Assembly: GCF_947504135.1 (NCBI RefSeq) | Contig: NZ_CANNGG010000004.1 | Location: 1-64,000 of the forward strand | Length of the DNA: 64,000 nt | Reading direction: 5' to 3' | DNA from: an uncultured Tenacibaculum sp. | Lineage (GTDB): Bacteria; Bacteroidota; Bacteroidia; Flavobacteriales; Flavobacteriaceae | Part shown: positions 17,909 to 26,190 of the stretch, in pieces | Position numbering within the stretch: the first letter of the stretch is position 1 | Layout: each line of letters begins with the position of its first letter | Translations under genes and position numbers: made by a program | Notes under the pieces: generated by a model | Databases searched by the model: none | Seen by the model: only the letters and a program-made list of their open reading frames with translations | Told to the model about the DNA's origin: nothing

Positions 17909-18676
17909 ATGAAAAATCAACCGAAATTAACCGTAGTAGGTGCAGGACCAGGAGATGCTGATTTAATCACCTTAAAAGCCATCAAAGCATTAGAACAAGC
18001 TGATGTGGTATTGTACGATGCATTGGTGAATAATGAACTGTTAGGATATGTGAATCCGAATGCAGAATTAATTTTTGTGGGAAAACGCAGAGGATGCTAT
18101 CGATATCAACAAGAACAAATCAATGAGTTGATTGTTGCTAGAGGATTTTCTCACGGACATGTAGTACGTTTAAAAGGAGGTGACCCTTTTATTTTTGGTA
18201 GAGGGGCAGAAGAAATGGAGTATGCCGCAAAACATGGATTAGAGGCTGCTGTTGTACCAGGGATTTCTTCTTCGTTAGAAGTACCAGCGTATCAGAATAT
18301 CCCGTTGACAAAAAGAGGAAGTTCAGAAAGTTTTTGGGTAATTACAGGAACTACAAAACAGCATCAATTATCAAATGATGTTGCTTTGGCAGCAAAATCC
18401 AATGCAACGGTTGTTATTTTAATGGGAATGGGCAAACTCTCTGAAATCATTCAGCTTTTTAAGCAAGAAGGAAAGAACGAATTACCAGTAGCCATTATTC
18501 AAAACGGAACAACTCCCGAAGAAAAAATAGGAATCGGTACTGTAGATACGATAGAAGAAGTCGTAGCTAAAAATAACTTGAGTAATCCTGCTATTATTCT
18601 GTTAGGAGATGTGGTAAATCACAGACAGCAATTACTACAAGTGCAACAAGAAGTAGCTTTAAAAGAAGTGGTATAA
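17909..18676 (+). CDS. cobA: Uroporphyrinogen-III C-methyltransferase
   Basis: Adds two methyl groups from SAM to uroporphyrinogen III to give precorrin-2, the first step to siroheme. The 255 residues are the standard length. TVVGAGPGDADLITLKA is the SAM-binding start; DALVN, GKRRG, VRLKGGDPFIFGRG and PGISS follow. It lies 16 bp behind the siroheme-dependent sulfite reductase and overlaps the next gene by one base. Confidence 0.95.
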   Translation: MKNQPKLTVVGAGPGDADLITLKAIKALEQADVVLYDALVNNELLGYVNPNAELIFVGKRRGCYRYQQEQINELIVARGFSHGHVVRLKGGDPFIFGRGAEEMEYAAKHGLEAAVVPGISSSLEVPAYQNIPLTKRGSSESFWVITGTTKQHQLSNDVALAAKSNATVVILMGMGKLSEIIQLFKQEGKNELPVAIIQNGTTPEEKIGIGTVDTIEEVVAKNNLSNPAIILLGDVVNHRQQLLQVQQEVALKEVV

Positions 18677-19251
18677 TGGAAGAAAGAAATAATTTATATC
18701 CAATCTTTTTAAAGACTAAAGAACTGGAAGTGCTAATTGTTGGAGGAGGATTTGTAGCAGAAGAAAAACTACGATTTTTATTAAAATCGAGTCCAGATGC
18801 TAAGGTAACTATGGTAGCTTCTTTTTTTAGAGAAGAAACTGTTGAAGTAGCTCAAAAAGGTGAGGTGAATATGATAATAGATAGCTATAACGACACGTAT
18901 TTACAAGGAAAACATTTGGTGATTGCGACAACCGATGTTCCTGAGGTAAATATACAAGTGTATAAAGATTGTAGGAGCCAAAATAAATTGGTGAATGTAG
19001 CAGACAATCCACCGTATTGTGATTTTTATATGGGCGGAATTGTAACCAAAAGAAATGTAAAAGTAGCTATTTCAACCAATGGAAAATCGCCAACAACTGC
19101 TAAAAGATTGCGTCAGTTTTTTGAAGAAGTAATTCCAGAAGACATCAATCAATTAGTACAAAACTTAAATAGTTATAGAAAAACCATCAAAGGAAACTTT
19201 GAACATAAAGTAGAAACATTAAATAAACTGACAGAGAGTTTAGTAAAGTAA
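18676..19251 (+). CDS. Precorrin-2 dehydrogenase / sirohydrochlorin ferrochelatase-like (CysG N-terminal type)
   Basis: Oxidises precorrin-2 with NAD and, in the Met8p/CysG class, inserts iron to make siroheme. The 191 residues contain an N-terminal Rossmann segment (EVLIVGGGFVAEEK), the ATTDVPEVN loop and NVADNPPYCDFYMGG, all family signatures, and the ISTNGKSPTTAKRLRQ helix. Its ATG overlaps the cobA stop (TAATG), so the two are translationally coupled. Together they supply siroheme to the upstream reductase. Confidence 0.93.
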   Translation: MEERNNLYPIFLKTKELEVLIVGGGFVAEEKLRFLLKSSPDAKVTMVASFFREETVEVAQKGEVNMIIDSYNDTYLQGKHLVIATTDVPEVNIQVYKDCRSQNKLVNVADNPPYCDFYMGGIVTKRNVKVAISTNGKSPTTAKRLRQFFEEVIPEDINQLVQNLNSYRKTIKGNFEHKVETLNKLTESLVK

Positions 19252-19336
19252 CGTCATTGCGAACAAAGTGAAGCAATCTGTTAGTCGATAAGTAGATTAC
19301 TTCGTATTCCAATTCATTGGAATTCTCGTAATGACA
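19252..19336. repeat. Palindromic intergenic repeat (CGTCATTGCGA type)
   Basis: Starts CGTCATTGCGAACAAAGTGA and ends GTAATGAC, with CATTGCGA/TCGTAATG-type ends. Related elements are at 30071-30162 and 45129-45210. It lies between the siroheme gene and the deleted reductase gene, where it may act as a transcript-end structure. Confidence 0.75.
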
Positions 19337-19349
19337 AAATAAAGAGAAC

Positions 19350-19595
19350 ATGATACAAACAGATATGTTAATTATTGGAGCGGGTCCAACAGGACTATTC
19401 ACTGTTTTTGAAGCAGGATTGTTAAAATTGATTTTGTGTGGATTCCACGAAGCAACACTAATGTGTCAAAGTGCTTATAAACGTATTCATCCAGATAAAA
19501 AATATGTGATGAAATATACTACTGTTGGGGGTGTAGACGGTTTCGACGGAACAAGAAAAGAAGCACCAAAAGCGGTAGTAAAAGCAATTGAATAA
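19350..19595 (+). pseudogene. Ferredoxin-NADP reductase with a large in-frame internal deletion
   Basis: The 81-residue frame joins the extreme N-terminus of a thioredoxin-reductase-like ferredoxin-NADP reductase (MIQTDMLIIGAGPTGLFTV, first FAD motif) to its extreme C-terminus (LILCGFHEATLM, YKRIHPDKKYVMKYTT, VDGFDGTRKEAPKAVV). Full-length members are about 350 residues, so some 270 residues including the rest of the FAD domain and the whole NADP domain are missing. The joint falls at LLKL/LKLIL, where both sides probably shared TTAAAATTGA. It should be inactive. In relatives this gene would reduce the ferredoxin that feeds sulfite reductase. Confidence 0.88.
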
Positions 19596-19731
19596 TTGAG
19601 GATTAGGATGAAAGTAGTTAGGAGTTGAGCGGATAAGTTTGTTGTAATTACAAGTTTTAAATAAAAACTCCTTCACCAACAAAACTAAAATAGCCTACCT
19701 AACTACTGATTCCTTTAAGAAATTGTTACAA

Positions 19732-20067
19732 ATGGATAATCAAGACATCAATATAAAAATAACTGACCGTGATGGTGTAATGCATGGGGTAGTTGCTCCG
19801 ACAGATATGGCAATGAACTTAATGGAAGTAGTTCGATCATACGAATTAGCTCCTGAAGGAACTATTGGAATCTGTGGAGGAATGGCGATATGTGCCTCGT
19901 GTCAATGTTATGTAAAGTCGAATCATGAATTGCCAGAAATGAATGATGATGAGGATGCAATGTTAGCAGAAGCATTTCATGTAGAAGAAAATAGCCGATT
20001 AGGATGCCAGATTCAAATGACGTCTGAATTAGAAGGACTTGAAGTTGAGCTAGCTCCAGAAAGTTAG
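19732..20067 (+). CDS. 2Fe-2S ferredoxin (adrenodoxin-like)
   Basis: A 111-residue electron carrier. Cluster ligands are in GICGGMAICASC (Cys-x5-Cys-x2-Cys) with the fourth Cys in RLGCQIQ near residue 96. The acidic DDEDAMLAEA helix is typical of the adrenodoxin/Fdx group. ATG 19732 is preferred to the TTG three codons earlier. It follows the broken reductase gene, its likely original partner, and precedes cysE. Confidence 0.9.
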   Translation: MDNQDINIKITDRDGVMHGVVAPTDMAMNLMEVVRSYELAPEGTIGICGGMAICASCQCYVKSNHELPEMNDDEDAMLAEAFHVEENSRLGCQIQMTSELEGLEVELAPES

Positions 20068-20091
20068 TTATTTTTTGTAAAAAATTAGTAA

Positions 20092-20835
20092 ATGCAATTC
20101 AAACAATACGATTTATCATTAAAAGATGATGTAGAAAACTTTACAAAACAATTATTTTACGCATTCTTTAATGATGCGTGCCAAGAAAAAGCAAACCGTT
20201 TAAAAGAGAAGTTTATAAAAATTTTAAACGGGTTAGCTATTGAAAATGCTTCGGAAGCATGGGCAGCATACCAACAAACGTTTTGTGAAATACGAAAAAA
20301 GTTAGATTTAGATGCTAAGGCATTTGAAAAGACTGATCCAGCCTGTAAAAGCTTAGGTGAAGTCTATTTAGCCTATCCGGGTTTTCATGCGATTGCTGTG
20401 TATCGATTGAGTCATGAATTGTATAAAATGGAAATTCCGATTTTACCAAGAATGATGAGCGAATATTCACACGGATTAACAGGAACGGATATTCACCCAG
20501 GAGCAACCATTGGCGATTCGTTTTTTATAGATCATGCAACAGGAATTGTGATTGGAGAGACCACGATTATTAAAGAAAACGTAAAAATATATCAAGGAGT
20601 TACCTTAGGAGGAATTCAAGTAAAAAAAGAATTAGCATCCACAAAAAGGCATCCAACGATTGAAAATAATGTAACCATTTACGCCAATGCAACTATCTTA
20701 GGAGGCGATGTAGTGATAGGAAGAGATAGCATTATAGGTGCAAATGTTTGCGTAACCACCTCTTTTTCAGAAGGATCTATTGTGACCTATGAGTCAGAGA
20801 ATAAAATAACCACTAGAAAATCCTATGTTAAATAA
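20092..20835 (+). CDS. cysE: Serine O-acetyltransferase
   Basis: Acetylates serine with acetyl-CoA to O-acetylserine, the acceptor for sulfide. It has 247 residues: an N-terminal helical domain (to about residue 120) and a left-handed beta-helix of hexapeptide repeats (IHPGATIGD, IDHATGIVIGETTII, YQGVTLGG, TILGGDVVIG). The catalytic His lies in the PGFHAIAVYRLSHEL and FIDHATG segments. The end overlaps sequence just upstream of cysM, so the two genes form a unit. Confidence 0.94.
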   Translation: MQFKQYDLSLKDDVENFTKQLFYAFFNDACQEKANRLKEKFIKILNGLAIENASEAWAAYQQTFCEIRKKLDLDAKAFEKTDPACKSLGEVYLAYPGFHAIAVYRLSHELYKMEIPILPRMMSEYSHGLTGTDIHPGATIGDSFFIDHATGIVIGETTIIKENVKIYQGVTLGGIQVKKELASTKRHPTIENNVTIYANATILGGDVVIGRDSIIGANVCVTTSFSEGSIVTYESENKITTRKSYVK

Positions 20836-20854
20836 TGTAGGTAGAAAAGTAACC

Positions 20855-21742
20855 ATGAAAACTAAAACGATAATAGATAGCATAGGAAATACACCTCTAA
20901 TAGAAGTTTCTAACATCCTTCAAAAAGAAGGAGTGAAGTTATTGCTAAAATTAGAAGGAAACAATCCTGGTGGAAGTGTAAAAGACCGAGCAGCCTTTAA
21001 TATGATTGCTGAAGCTATTAAAAGGAAAAATATCCGTCATGGAGACTATTTAGTAGAAGCAACTAGTGGAAACACAGGAATTGCGTTAGCGCTCATGGCA
21101 AAAATATTAGGAGTAAATATGGTTTTGGTTATGCCAGAAAACTCTACGGAAGAACGTGTAAAAACGATGCGTGCTTACGGAGCTGAGGTTATTTTAACTG
21201 ATGCAGAAAAAGGTATTGAAGGTTCTAGAGATGTCGCCTTAGAACTACGCTATAAAAAAGGGTATTTTATGCTAAACCAGTTTGAAAATACTGATAATTG
21301 GAAAGCACACTATAAAACTACAGGTCCGGAAATTTGGAACGATACAGAGGGAGAAATAACTCATTTTGTATCGGCGATGGGAACTACAGGAACCATCATG
21401 GGAGTTTCTACTTATTTAAAAGAACAAAATCCAGAAGTACAAATTATAGGAGCACAGCCTAAAGATGGAGCTAGAATACCAGGAATTCGTAAGTGGTCGC
21501 CAGAATACCAACCAAAATTCTTTAATAAAAGCAAGGTAGACCAAATCGTAGAGTTAGATGAAAATGACGCTAAAAATATGACTAGAAAGTTAGCGCAAGA
21601 AGAAGGTGTTTTTGCAGGTATGAGTAGTGGAGGAGCGGTACATGCAGCTTTGGAAATAGCTCAAACCATTGAAAAAGGTGTAATTGTAGCGGTTATTTGC
21701 GACAGAGGAGATCGCTATTTATCTTCGGATTTGTTCCAGTAA
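20855..21742 (+). CDS. cysM: Cysteine synthase B-type O-acetylserine sulfhydrylase
   Basis: PLP enzyme making cysteine from O-acetylserine and sulfide. PLP Lys is in GGSVKDRAAFNM near residue 42, with EATSGNTGIALA and AMGTTGTIMGVS as phosphate-binding loops. The length and the GARIPGIRKW segment suit the CysM branch. I take ATG 20855 (295 residues). The ATG at 20825 lies inside cysE and adds ten non-family residues. It is the last gene of the sulfur block. Confidence 0.93.
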   Translation: MKTKTIIDSIGNTPLIEVSNILQKEGVKLLLKLEGNNPGGSVKDRAAFNMIAEAIKRKNIRHGDYLVEATSGNTGIALALMAKILGVNMVLVMPENSTEERVKTMRAYGAEVILTDAEKGIEGSRDVALELRYKKGYFMLNQFENTDNWKAHYKTTGPEIWNDTEGEITHFVSAMGTTGTIMGVSTYLKEQNPEVQIIGAQPKDGARIPGIRKWSPEYQPKFFNKSKVDQIVELDENDAKNMTRKLAQEEGVFAGMSSGGAVHAALEIAQTIEKGVIVAVICDRGDRYLSSDLFQ

Positions 21743-21794
21743 AAGACTAGTATTCCTTAGAAGGAAAGCTTAACAAGTGATTTAATTTAAAAAA

Positions 21795-21828
21795 AGCTTA
21801 TATTCCTGCATAATAGGGAATATAAGCT
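21795..21828 (-). terminator. Terminator on the minus strand
   Basis: AGCTTATATTCC (21795-21806) pairs perfectly with GGAATATAAGCT (21817-21828). On the minus strand it is followed by a T tract, so it ends the truncated gene at 21854. It probably also stops the cys operon from the other side. Confidence 0.8.
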
Positions 21829-21853
21829 AAATTCTATTTATATAAAGTAGAGA

Positions 21854-22186
21854 TTAAGTAATTAAAATCATGATCGTTGTTAAGTGGTTGTTTAACAATT
21901 GGTTAGGATTAAAATTTCTATTTTCACCTATAAGTTGTCCATTAATATCATATGCTGTATATTTTTTCTCTCCATTTACTAACTCATAAAAATAAATGAA
22001 GTCTCCCTTGGCTTTTAATCCATGTAGATTTAAATCATCTACTATTATATTCCATTTATTATCATAAACCATATATGATTTAGGGGTTAAATTGTACCTT
22101 AGAAAAATAACTTCGTTTTTTGAATTATCTTCTAAATATAAAAGGATTGGTTTGTATCCTTTTTTGATGTCTTTAAACTCTGTCTA
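21854..22186 (-). pseudogene. C-terminal remnant of an unknown gene cut by an IS element
   Basis: The open frame runs from the IS border (about 22186) to a stop at 21854, giving about 110 residues (TEFKDIKKGYKPILLYLE..., YDINGQLIGENRNFNPNQL). An internal ATG at 22072 would give 72 residues. The 5' part is lost: the sequence beyond the other IS end does not continue it. No family is recognised. The YTAYDINGQLIGENR stretch looks like a beta-rich repeat protein. Confidence 0.7.
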
Positions 22187-23474
22187 GTCCTGAAATATGG
22201 CTACAGGTTAAAAATTGATTTAGGCTGTTTTTAAATATACCATATTGGGTGTTTTATAATCTAAAGATACATGTAATCTAATTTGGTTGTATAGATTAAT
22301 AGCACTTTTTGTTGCTCTTTTTGCGTGTTGTACGCTATCAAAGGTCTGGTCGAGATAGAATTCGTCTTTTAGGATGCCGTTTACACGTTCCGCAATAGCG
22401 TTTTCGTAGCAATGATTTTCTTCTGTTATACTAATTTTGATGTTTTTCTCTTTAAAATTTGTTTGTATACATTACTACAATACTGTATTCCTCTGTCCGA
22501 GTGGTGTATAAGGTTCTGAGTGTTTTTAGCTTGATATAAAGCCTTTTTAAGCGCTCTGACACAACCGCTAAGTTCAAGGCTATCACTAAGGTCATAGCCA
22601 ATGATTTTCCTTGAATACATGTCGGTTATGAGCGCCAAGTAACAAAATCCTTTTACAGTTCTGATATAGGTAATATCAGATACCCAGACTTGATTAGGTC
22701 TATTAACAAGTAAATCTTTGATGATGTTTTTATGTTTATAGAACCTATGGAAAGAGTTGGTAGTTCTATAGCTAGGTTTCTTTCTGGTTATAAGCATATT
22801 GTGTTTTCTAAGGATGTTGAAAAGCGTGTCTCTGCCTACTTTGAGGTTAGTTTTATCAAAATCGTTTTTCAAAGATATTTTGAGTTTACGTACACCTTCT
22901 CTAGGCAAGGATCTACGTTTTTGGTTTACAATTTGAATGACCTGTTGTTCAAGTTTTAAACGTTTATCAGCTCTGTATTTATACTTGTAATAAGCATCAC
23001 GTTTAATCCCGAAAGGCTTACAAATAGTGGTTAAAGACGCAAATCCTTTAGCTTTGTCTTTAGTTTTACTTACCGCTCTATATTTAACTTTTTTTTTAGT
23101 TCGGCAACCGATTTATAACCAAGGTCTTCTGCAGCCACTTCCAGGTATGAATCTTGAATCATCGCATCCAAGTCTTTCTTTAACAACAATTTTTTAAGTT
23201 GTTCAATCTCTTATTGAAGTTCTTTTATACGTGTTATTTCGTCTTTAGTTTTCACTGTTATTCTAGTGTTCATAAGGTCTTCATAGTTGTACTTCTTAAT
23301 CCATTCATTAATGGTAGTTGGTGCAATACCATACGCCTTACCTAATTGATACTTGTTTAGTTTTCCGGTTGTAAGTTCGTCTAAAATTTTCAGTTTAAAA
23401 GGTTCTGAATACCGTCTGATGACTTTGTCGTTTTTATACATAATGTTTAAAATTACGTAGCCTTTATTCAGGAC
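22187..23474 (-). mobile_element. IS3-family insertion sequence, decayed
   Basis: About 1.29 kb with imperfect terminal inverted repeats: GTCCTGAAATATGGCTAC at 22187-22204, and the complement of GTCCTGAATAAAGGCTAC at the right end (to 23474). It carries a two-frame transposase with a nonsense codon and a frameshift. I see no target duplication at the borders. It truncates the gene at 21854 and lies 11 bp from an attC-like site. Confidence 0.88.
22220..23441 (-). pseudogene. IS3-family transposase (orfA/orfB), broken
   Basis: OrfA starts at 23441 with a helix-turn-helix (KYQLGKAYGIAPTTINEW). A TAA at 23211-23213 interrupts it in frame; the reading resumes EIEQLKKLLLKK and ends SVAELKKKLNIER. 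A run of nine A (23089-23097 on the minus strand) fits the normal orfA-orfB slippage site. OrfB has the DDE core: WVSDITYI, HHSDRGIQYCSN, then a one-base deletion near 22450 after YKQILK. The other frame continues EENHCYENAIAERVNG, which holds the Glu, and ends at 22220. Two lesions make it non-functional. Confidence 0.9.
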
Positions 23475-23485
23475 GGGTCAAGCTT

Positions 23486-23621
23486 GTGTACAACGGTTTC
23501 GGCTATGAGTAGTTGCGTGGTTTAGCACTTAACTTTGCAAGTACGCACCAAACTGAAAATCCGCGAGGATTTTCAGAAGTAGGCTAGAACAAGCAATTAC
23601 TTATAGCCATTGTTACCTGCA
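23486..23621. repeat. attC-like site a
   Basis: Outer boxes are GTGTACAAC (23486-23494) and GTTACCTGCA (23612-23621). The inner stem GGCTATGAGTAGTTGC pairs with GCAATTACTTATAGCC, leaving G-T wobbles at stem positions 7 and 12. The loop region holds GAAAATCCGCGAGGATTTTC, as in sites b and c. It sits 16 bp beyond the stop of the endonuclease III-like gene. Confidence 0.8.
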
Positions 23622-23637
23622 GTATTTTTTGTTGCTT

Positions 23638-24291
23638 TTAACTTGCCTTTTCGTAGTAGCCACTTAAATCGGAAACGATACATTCTTCGCAATTTGGCTT
23701 TCTCGATTTGCAGATGTTCATACCGTGCTGTATCAGCCATTCGTGAGCGTGTTTTTTGTATTTTTTCGGTGTCAGTTCGTTGATTTCGTCAGCGGTCTGT
23801 TCATTAGTTTTGGTGTCCACAATTCCAAGTCGGTTCAAAACTCTGTGAACGTGTGTGTCAACTGCGATGGTGTCGCCACCAAAGTTAAAGTTCATTAAGA
23901 TGTCCGCACATTTTCGTCCAACGCCTTGTAATTCCAAAAGTTCTTTTTCAGTACGTGGGACTTTCCCATTGTGCTTGTCAATCAGTTGTTGGCACATTTC
24001 TTTTAGATGTTTTGTCTTTCTGTTGTAGTGTGCAACCGGCTTAATCAACTCGGTCAGTTCATCATCGCTTAAGTCCAATATTTCTTTTGGCGTTGTGGCT
24101 TTTTCGTAAAGAGCATTGCAAGCTCTGATTACCCTTTTTGTGTGGGTCATTGTCGAGAGCATTACTGACACCAAACTTTTAAAATCGGTACTGTTCAGTC
24201 CGTTTTTTTTCCACTCGTTGTCGTTTTCAGCGAAGATTTCGTATTCGTCGCTTAATTTCTCGTAAATTTTTGCAATTTTCTTTTTTGCCAC
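23638..24291 (-). CDS. Endonuclease III-like DNA glycosylase/AP lyase
   Basis: 217 residues of the HhH-GPD superfamily. The hairpin is ELQGVGRKCADILM, with the lyase Lys at about residue 127, and the catalytic Asp is in AVDTHVHR. It would remove oxidised pyrimidines and nick abasic sites. Compared with E. coli Nth the C-terminal cluster loop is CKSRKPNCEECIVSDLS: the fourth Cys is Ser, so the 4Fe-4S cluster would be incomplete. It is cargo in a cassette bounded by GTTACCTGCA and TGTAGGTAAC, so it may be an extra copy rather than the housekeeping gene. Confidence 0.85.
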   Translation of the reverse strand: MAKKKIAKIYEKLSDEYEIFAENDNEWKKNGLNSTDFKSLVSVMLSTMTHTKRVIRACNALYEKATTPKEILDLSDDELTELIKPVAHYNRKTKHLKEMCQQLIDKHNGKVPRTEKELLELQGVGRKCADILMNFNFGGDTIAVDTHVHRVLNRLGIVDTKTNEQTADEINELTPKKYKKHAHEWLIQHGMNICKSRKPNCEECIVSDLSGYYEKAS

Positions 24292-24302
24292 TTTTCAAAT
24301 GT

Positions 24303-24761
24303 TTAGTTAAGTAATTGATTAATAATTGTGTTTATTTTATCTATCTGTTGTTCCTCTGTATTTTGCTCGTATATGCTATCAATAATCTCTTTTTTTTTCT
24401 TATCGTTTAGAGCTTGAAATTTGTCAAGTACGCCTGCATCTTTAAAACATTGAAAAATTTCTAAATCTTCGTTTATTCTATTTTTTGTGTGTAAAAATAA
24501 TGTTACCATAACTTTGTCTCCACCACCTTTGCCAATCTTATCTCTGATTTCCTTGTTTATGGAAATCATTTTATCCTTTTCCTTGCGAGGAGCCAAATTC
24601 ATTGATTTTAACTGGTAATTGTCTATTCTTCCTGAAACTTTTAGTGAGCCCCATTTGCCCTCAATTTCGGCAGTATTTGGAATAACAATATGATAGGTCC
24701 AAGCACCTTTGCCTCGTTCATATATTAGTTCGAGTTGTTTATTGTCAATCAGTTTTTTCAA
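24303..24761 (-). CDS. DUF1905/YdeI-type protein
   Basis: 152 residues. The N-terminal 95 residues match DUF1905 (EGKWGSLKVSGRIDNYQLKS, GKGGGDKVMVTLFL). The C-terminal 45 residues resemble the bacteriocin-protection/OmpD-associated YdeI segment (LDKFQALNDKKKKEIIDSI). No signal peptide is seen, so it is probably cytosolic. It lies 11 bp upstream of the endonuclease III-like gene in the same cassette. The function is not known. Confidence 0.75.
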   Translation of the reverse strand: MKKLIDNKQLELIYERGKGAWTYHIVIPNTAEIEGKWGSLKVSGRIDNYQLKSMNLAPRKEKDKMISINKEIRDKIGKGGGDKVMVTLFLHTKNRINEDLEIFQCFKDAGVLDKFQALNDKKKKEIIDSIYEQNTEEQQIDKINTIINQLLN

Positions 24762-24782
24762 TGTCCATCGGTTTTTTCATAT

Positions 24783-24792
24783 TGTAGGTAAC
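24783..24792. repeat. Outer box at the far end of the endonuclease cassette
   Basis: TGTAGGTAAC is the complement of GTTACCTGCA at 23612, with one mismatch. Together they bound a 1.18-kb cassette. No recognisable site core follows here, so the neighbouring site has decayed or been lost. The rest of 24793-24963 is AT-rich and shows nothing else I can name. Confidence 0.55.
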
Positions 24793-24963
24793 TCGTTATA
24801 AAAGAACAAAAACTACTTTTATCCGTATATATAAATGTGATAAACGGAAGTTTAGCAATTTTATTCTTCTTGTTTCAAGCATCTAATATAAAACAAAATT
24901 ATGTTGTTGCCTAGTAGTAAAAGTGCTCTTTTTCATTTAGTTATTTAATTATGAAAATAAAAA

Positions 24964-24995
24964 TTGGGTAAATAAAAAATAATACGATAACTTTG
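24964..24995 (+). promoter_or_regulatory. Promoter of the metH operon
   Basis: TTG at 24964-24966 and TAACTTTG at 24988-24995 are 21 nt apart. Transcription would begin about 15 nt before the SAM riboswitch. Confidence 0.65.
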
Positions 24996-25017
24996 CTCCG
25001 TTTATTAACGTATTGAT

Positions 25018-25118
25018 GTTATCAAGAAAGGTGGAGGGAATAGACCCTTTGAAACCTTAGCAACCCTTTGTGCAAACAAAGAAGGTGCTACATTCTACTG
25101 CTTTGGCAGAGAGATAAC
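25018..25118 (+). ncRNA. SAM-I riboswitch upstream of metH
   Basis: The core is nearly identical to the metY copy (AAGAAAGGTGGAGGGA, AAACCTTAGCAACC, CAAAGAAGGTGCTA) with a shorter P4. P1 is GTTATC (25018-25023) with GATAAC (25113-25118). A second GATAAC at 25146-25151 can compete for the same 5' strand. Confidence 0.94.
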
Positions 25119-25140
25119 GAAAAGAATTTTCTTTCCTCTT

Positions 25141-25171
25141 TTCCTGATAACATTACACTAAATATCAGGAA
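25141..25171 (+). promoter_or_regulatory. Start-codon sequestering hairpin of the metH riboswitch
   Basis: TTCCTGATA (25141-25149) pairs perfectly with TATCAGGAA (25163-25171), hiding the AGGA ribosome-binding stretch and the first base of the metH ATG. GATAAC inside the 5' arm and loop can instead pair with the 5' strand of P1 when SAM is absent. This predicts translational repression by SAM. Confidence 0.7.
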
Positions 25172-26187
25172 TGTCAAACATTTATCAAGAAATACAAAAA
25201 CGAATTCTTGTGCTCGATGGCGCTATGGGAACCATGCTTCAGGAATATAAATTTACTGAAGAAGATTTTCGTGGAGAACGTTTTAAAGACTATCCAACAC
25301 CGTTGCAAGGAAACAACGATTTGTTATCCATTACACAACCCGAAGCCGTAAAAGAAATACACAGAAAGTACTTTGCGGCAGGAGCAGACATTGTAGAAAC
25401 CAACACTTTTTCAGGAACTACCATTGCCATGGCAGATTACCAAATGGAAGATTTGGTATACGAGTTAAATTACCAATCTGCTAAGATAGCCAAAGAAGTA
25501 GCAGAGGAGTTCACAGCAAAAGAACCGCACAAACCTCGTTTTGTAGCAGGTTCTATCGGACCTACCAATCGTACGGCAAGCATGTCATCAGATGTAAATG
25601 ACCCAGGGTACAGAGCGGTAACTTTCGACGAGTTACGCACTGCTTATATGCAACAAGTAGAAGCTTTAATTGATGGTGGTTCAGATATTTTGTTGGTAGA
25701 AACCGTATTCGATACCTTAAATGCCAAAGCCGCTTTATTTGCCATTGAAGAGATAAAAGCGGAACGAAATATAGAAATTCCTATCATGGTTTCAGGTACA
25801 ATAACCGATGCTTCAGGAAGGACGTTATCAGGACAAACAGCTGAGGCATTTTTAATTTCTATCTCTCATATTCCGTTGTTATCCGTAGGATTTAATTGCG
25901 CTTTAGGAGCCAATTTATTACAACCACACTTAGAGGCAATTGCTTCTAAAACGGACTTTGCCATTTCTGCACATCCAAATGCTGGATTACCGAATGCCTT
26001 TGGAGAATATGACGAAACTCCTGAAGAAACTGCCAATCAGATAGAAGAATATTTAAAGAAAAACTTAATCAATATCATAGGTGGATGTTGCGGTACCACG
26101 CCTAAGCATATTTCGGCTATTGCAGCAGTAGCAGCGAAATACAAACCACGTCATGCTGAATTTATTTCGGTATCACATAAGAGTTAG
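25171..26187 (+). CDS. metH: Methionine synthase, homocysteine-binding subunit (split MetH N-terminal part)
   Basis: 338 residues covering only the homocysteine S-methyltransferase domain of MetH. It has [12 protein letters not shown] at the start and the zinc-binding Cys in GFNCALG and GGCCGTTP. It must work with the next gene, which holds the folate, cobalamin and activation domains. It ends three bases before that gene. The last 12 residues ([12 protein letters not shown]) are encoded by a copy of a dispersed Bacteroidota repeat (CGTCATGCTGAATTTATTTC at 26149), an added tail outside the fold. SAM-riboswitch controlled. Confidence 0.94.
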   Translation: MSNIYQEIQKRILVLDGAMGTMLQEYKFTEEDFRGERFKDYPTPLQGNNDLLSITQPEAVKEIHRKYFAAGADIVETNTFSGTTIAMADYQMEDLVYELNYQSAKIAKEVAEEFTAKEPHKPRFVAGSIGPTNRTASMSSDVNDPGYRAVTFDELRTAYMQQVEALIDGGSDILLVETVFDTLNAKAALFAIEEIKAERNIEIPIMVSGTITDASGRTLSGQTAEAFLISISHIPLLSVGFNCALGANLLQPHLEAIASKTDFAISAHPNAGLPNAFGEYDETPEETANQIEEYLKKNLINIIGGCCGTTPKHISAIAAVAAKYKPRHAEFISVSHKS

Positions 26188-26190
26188 TAA

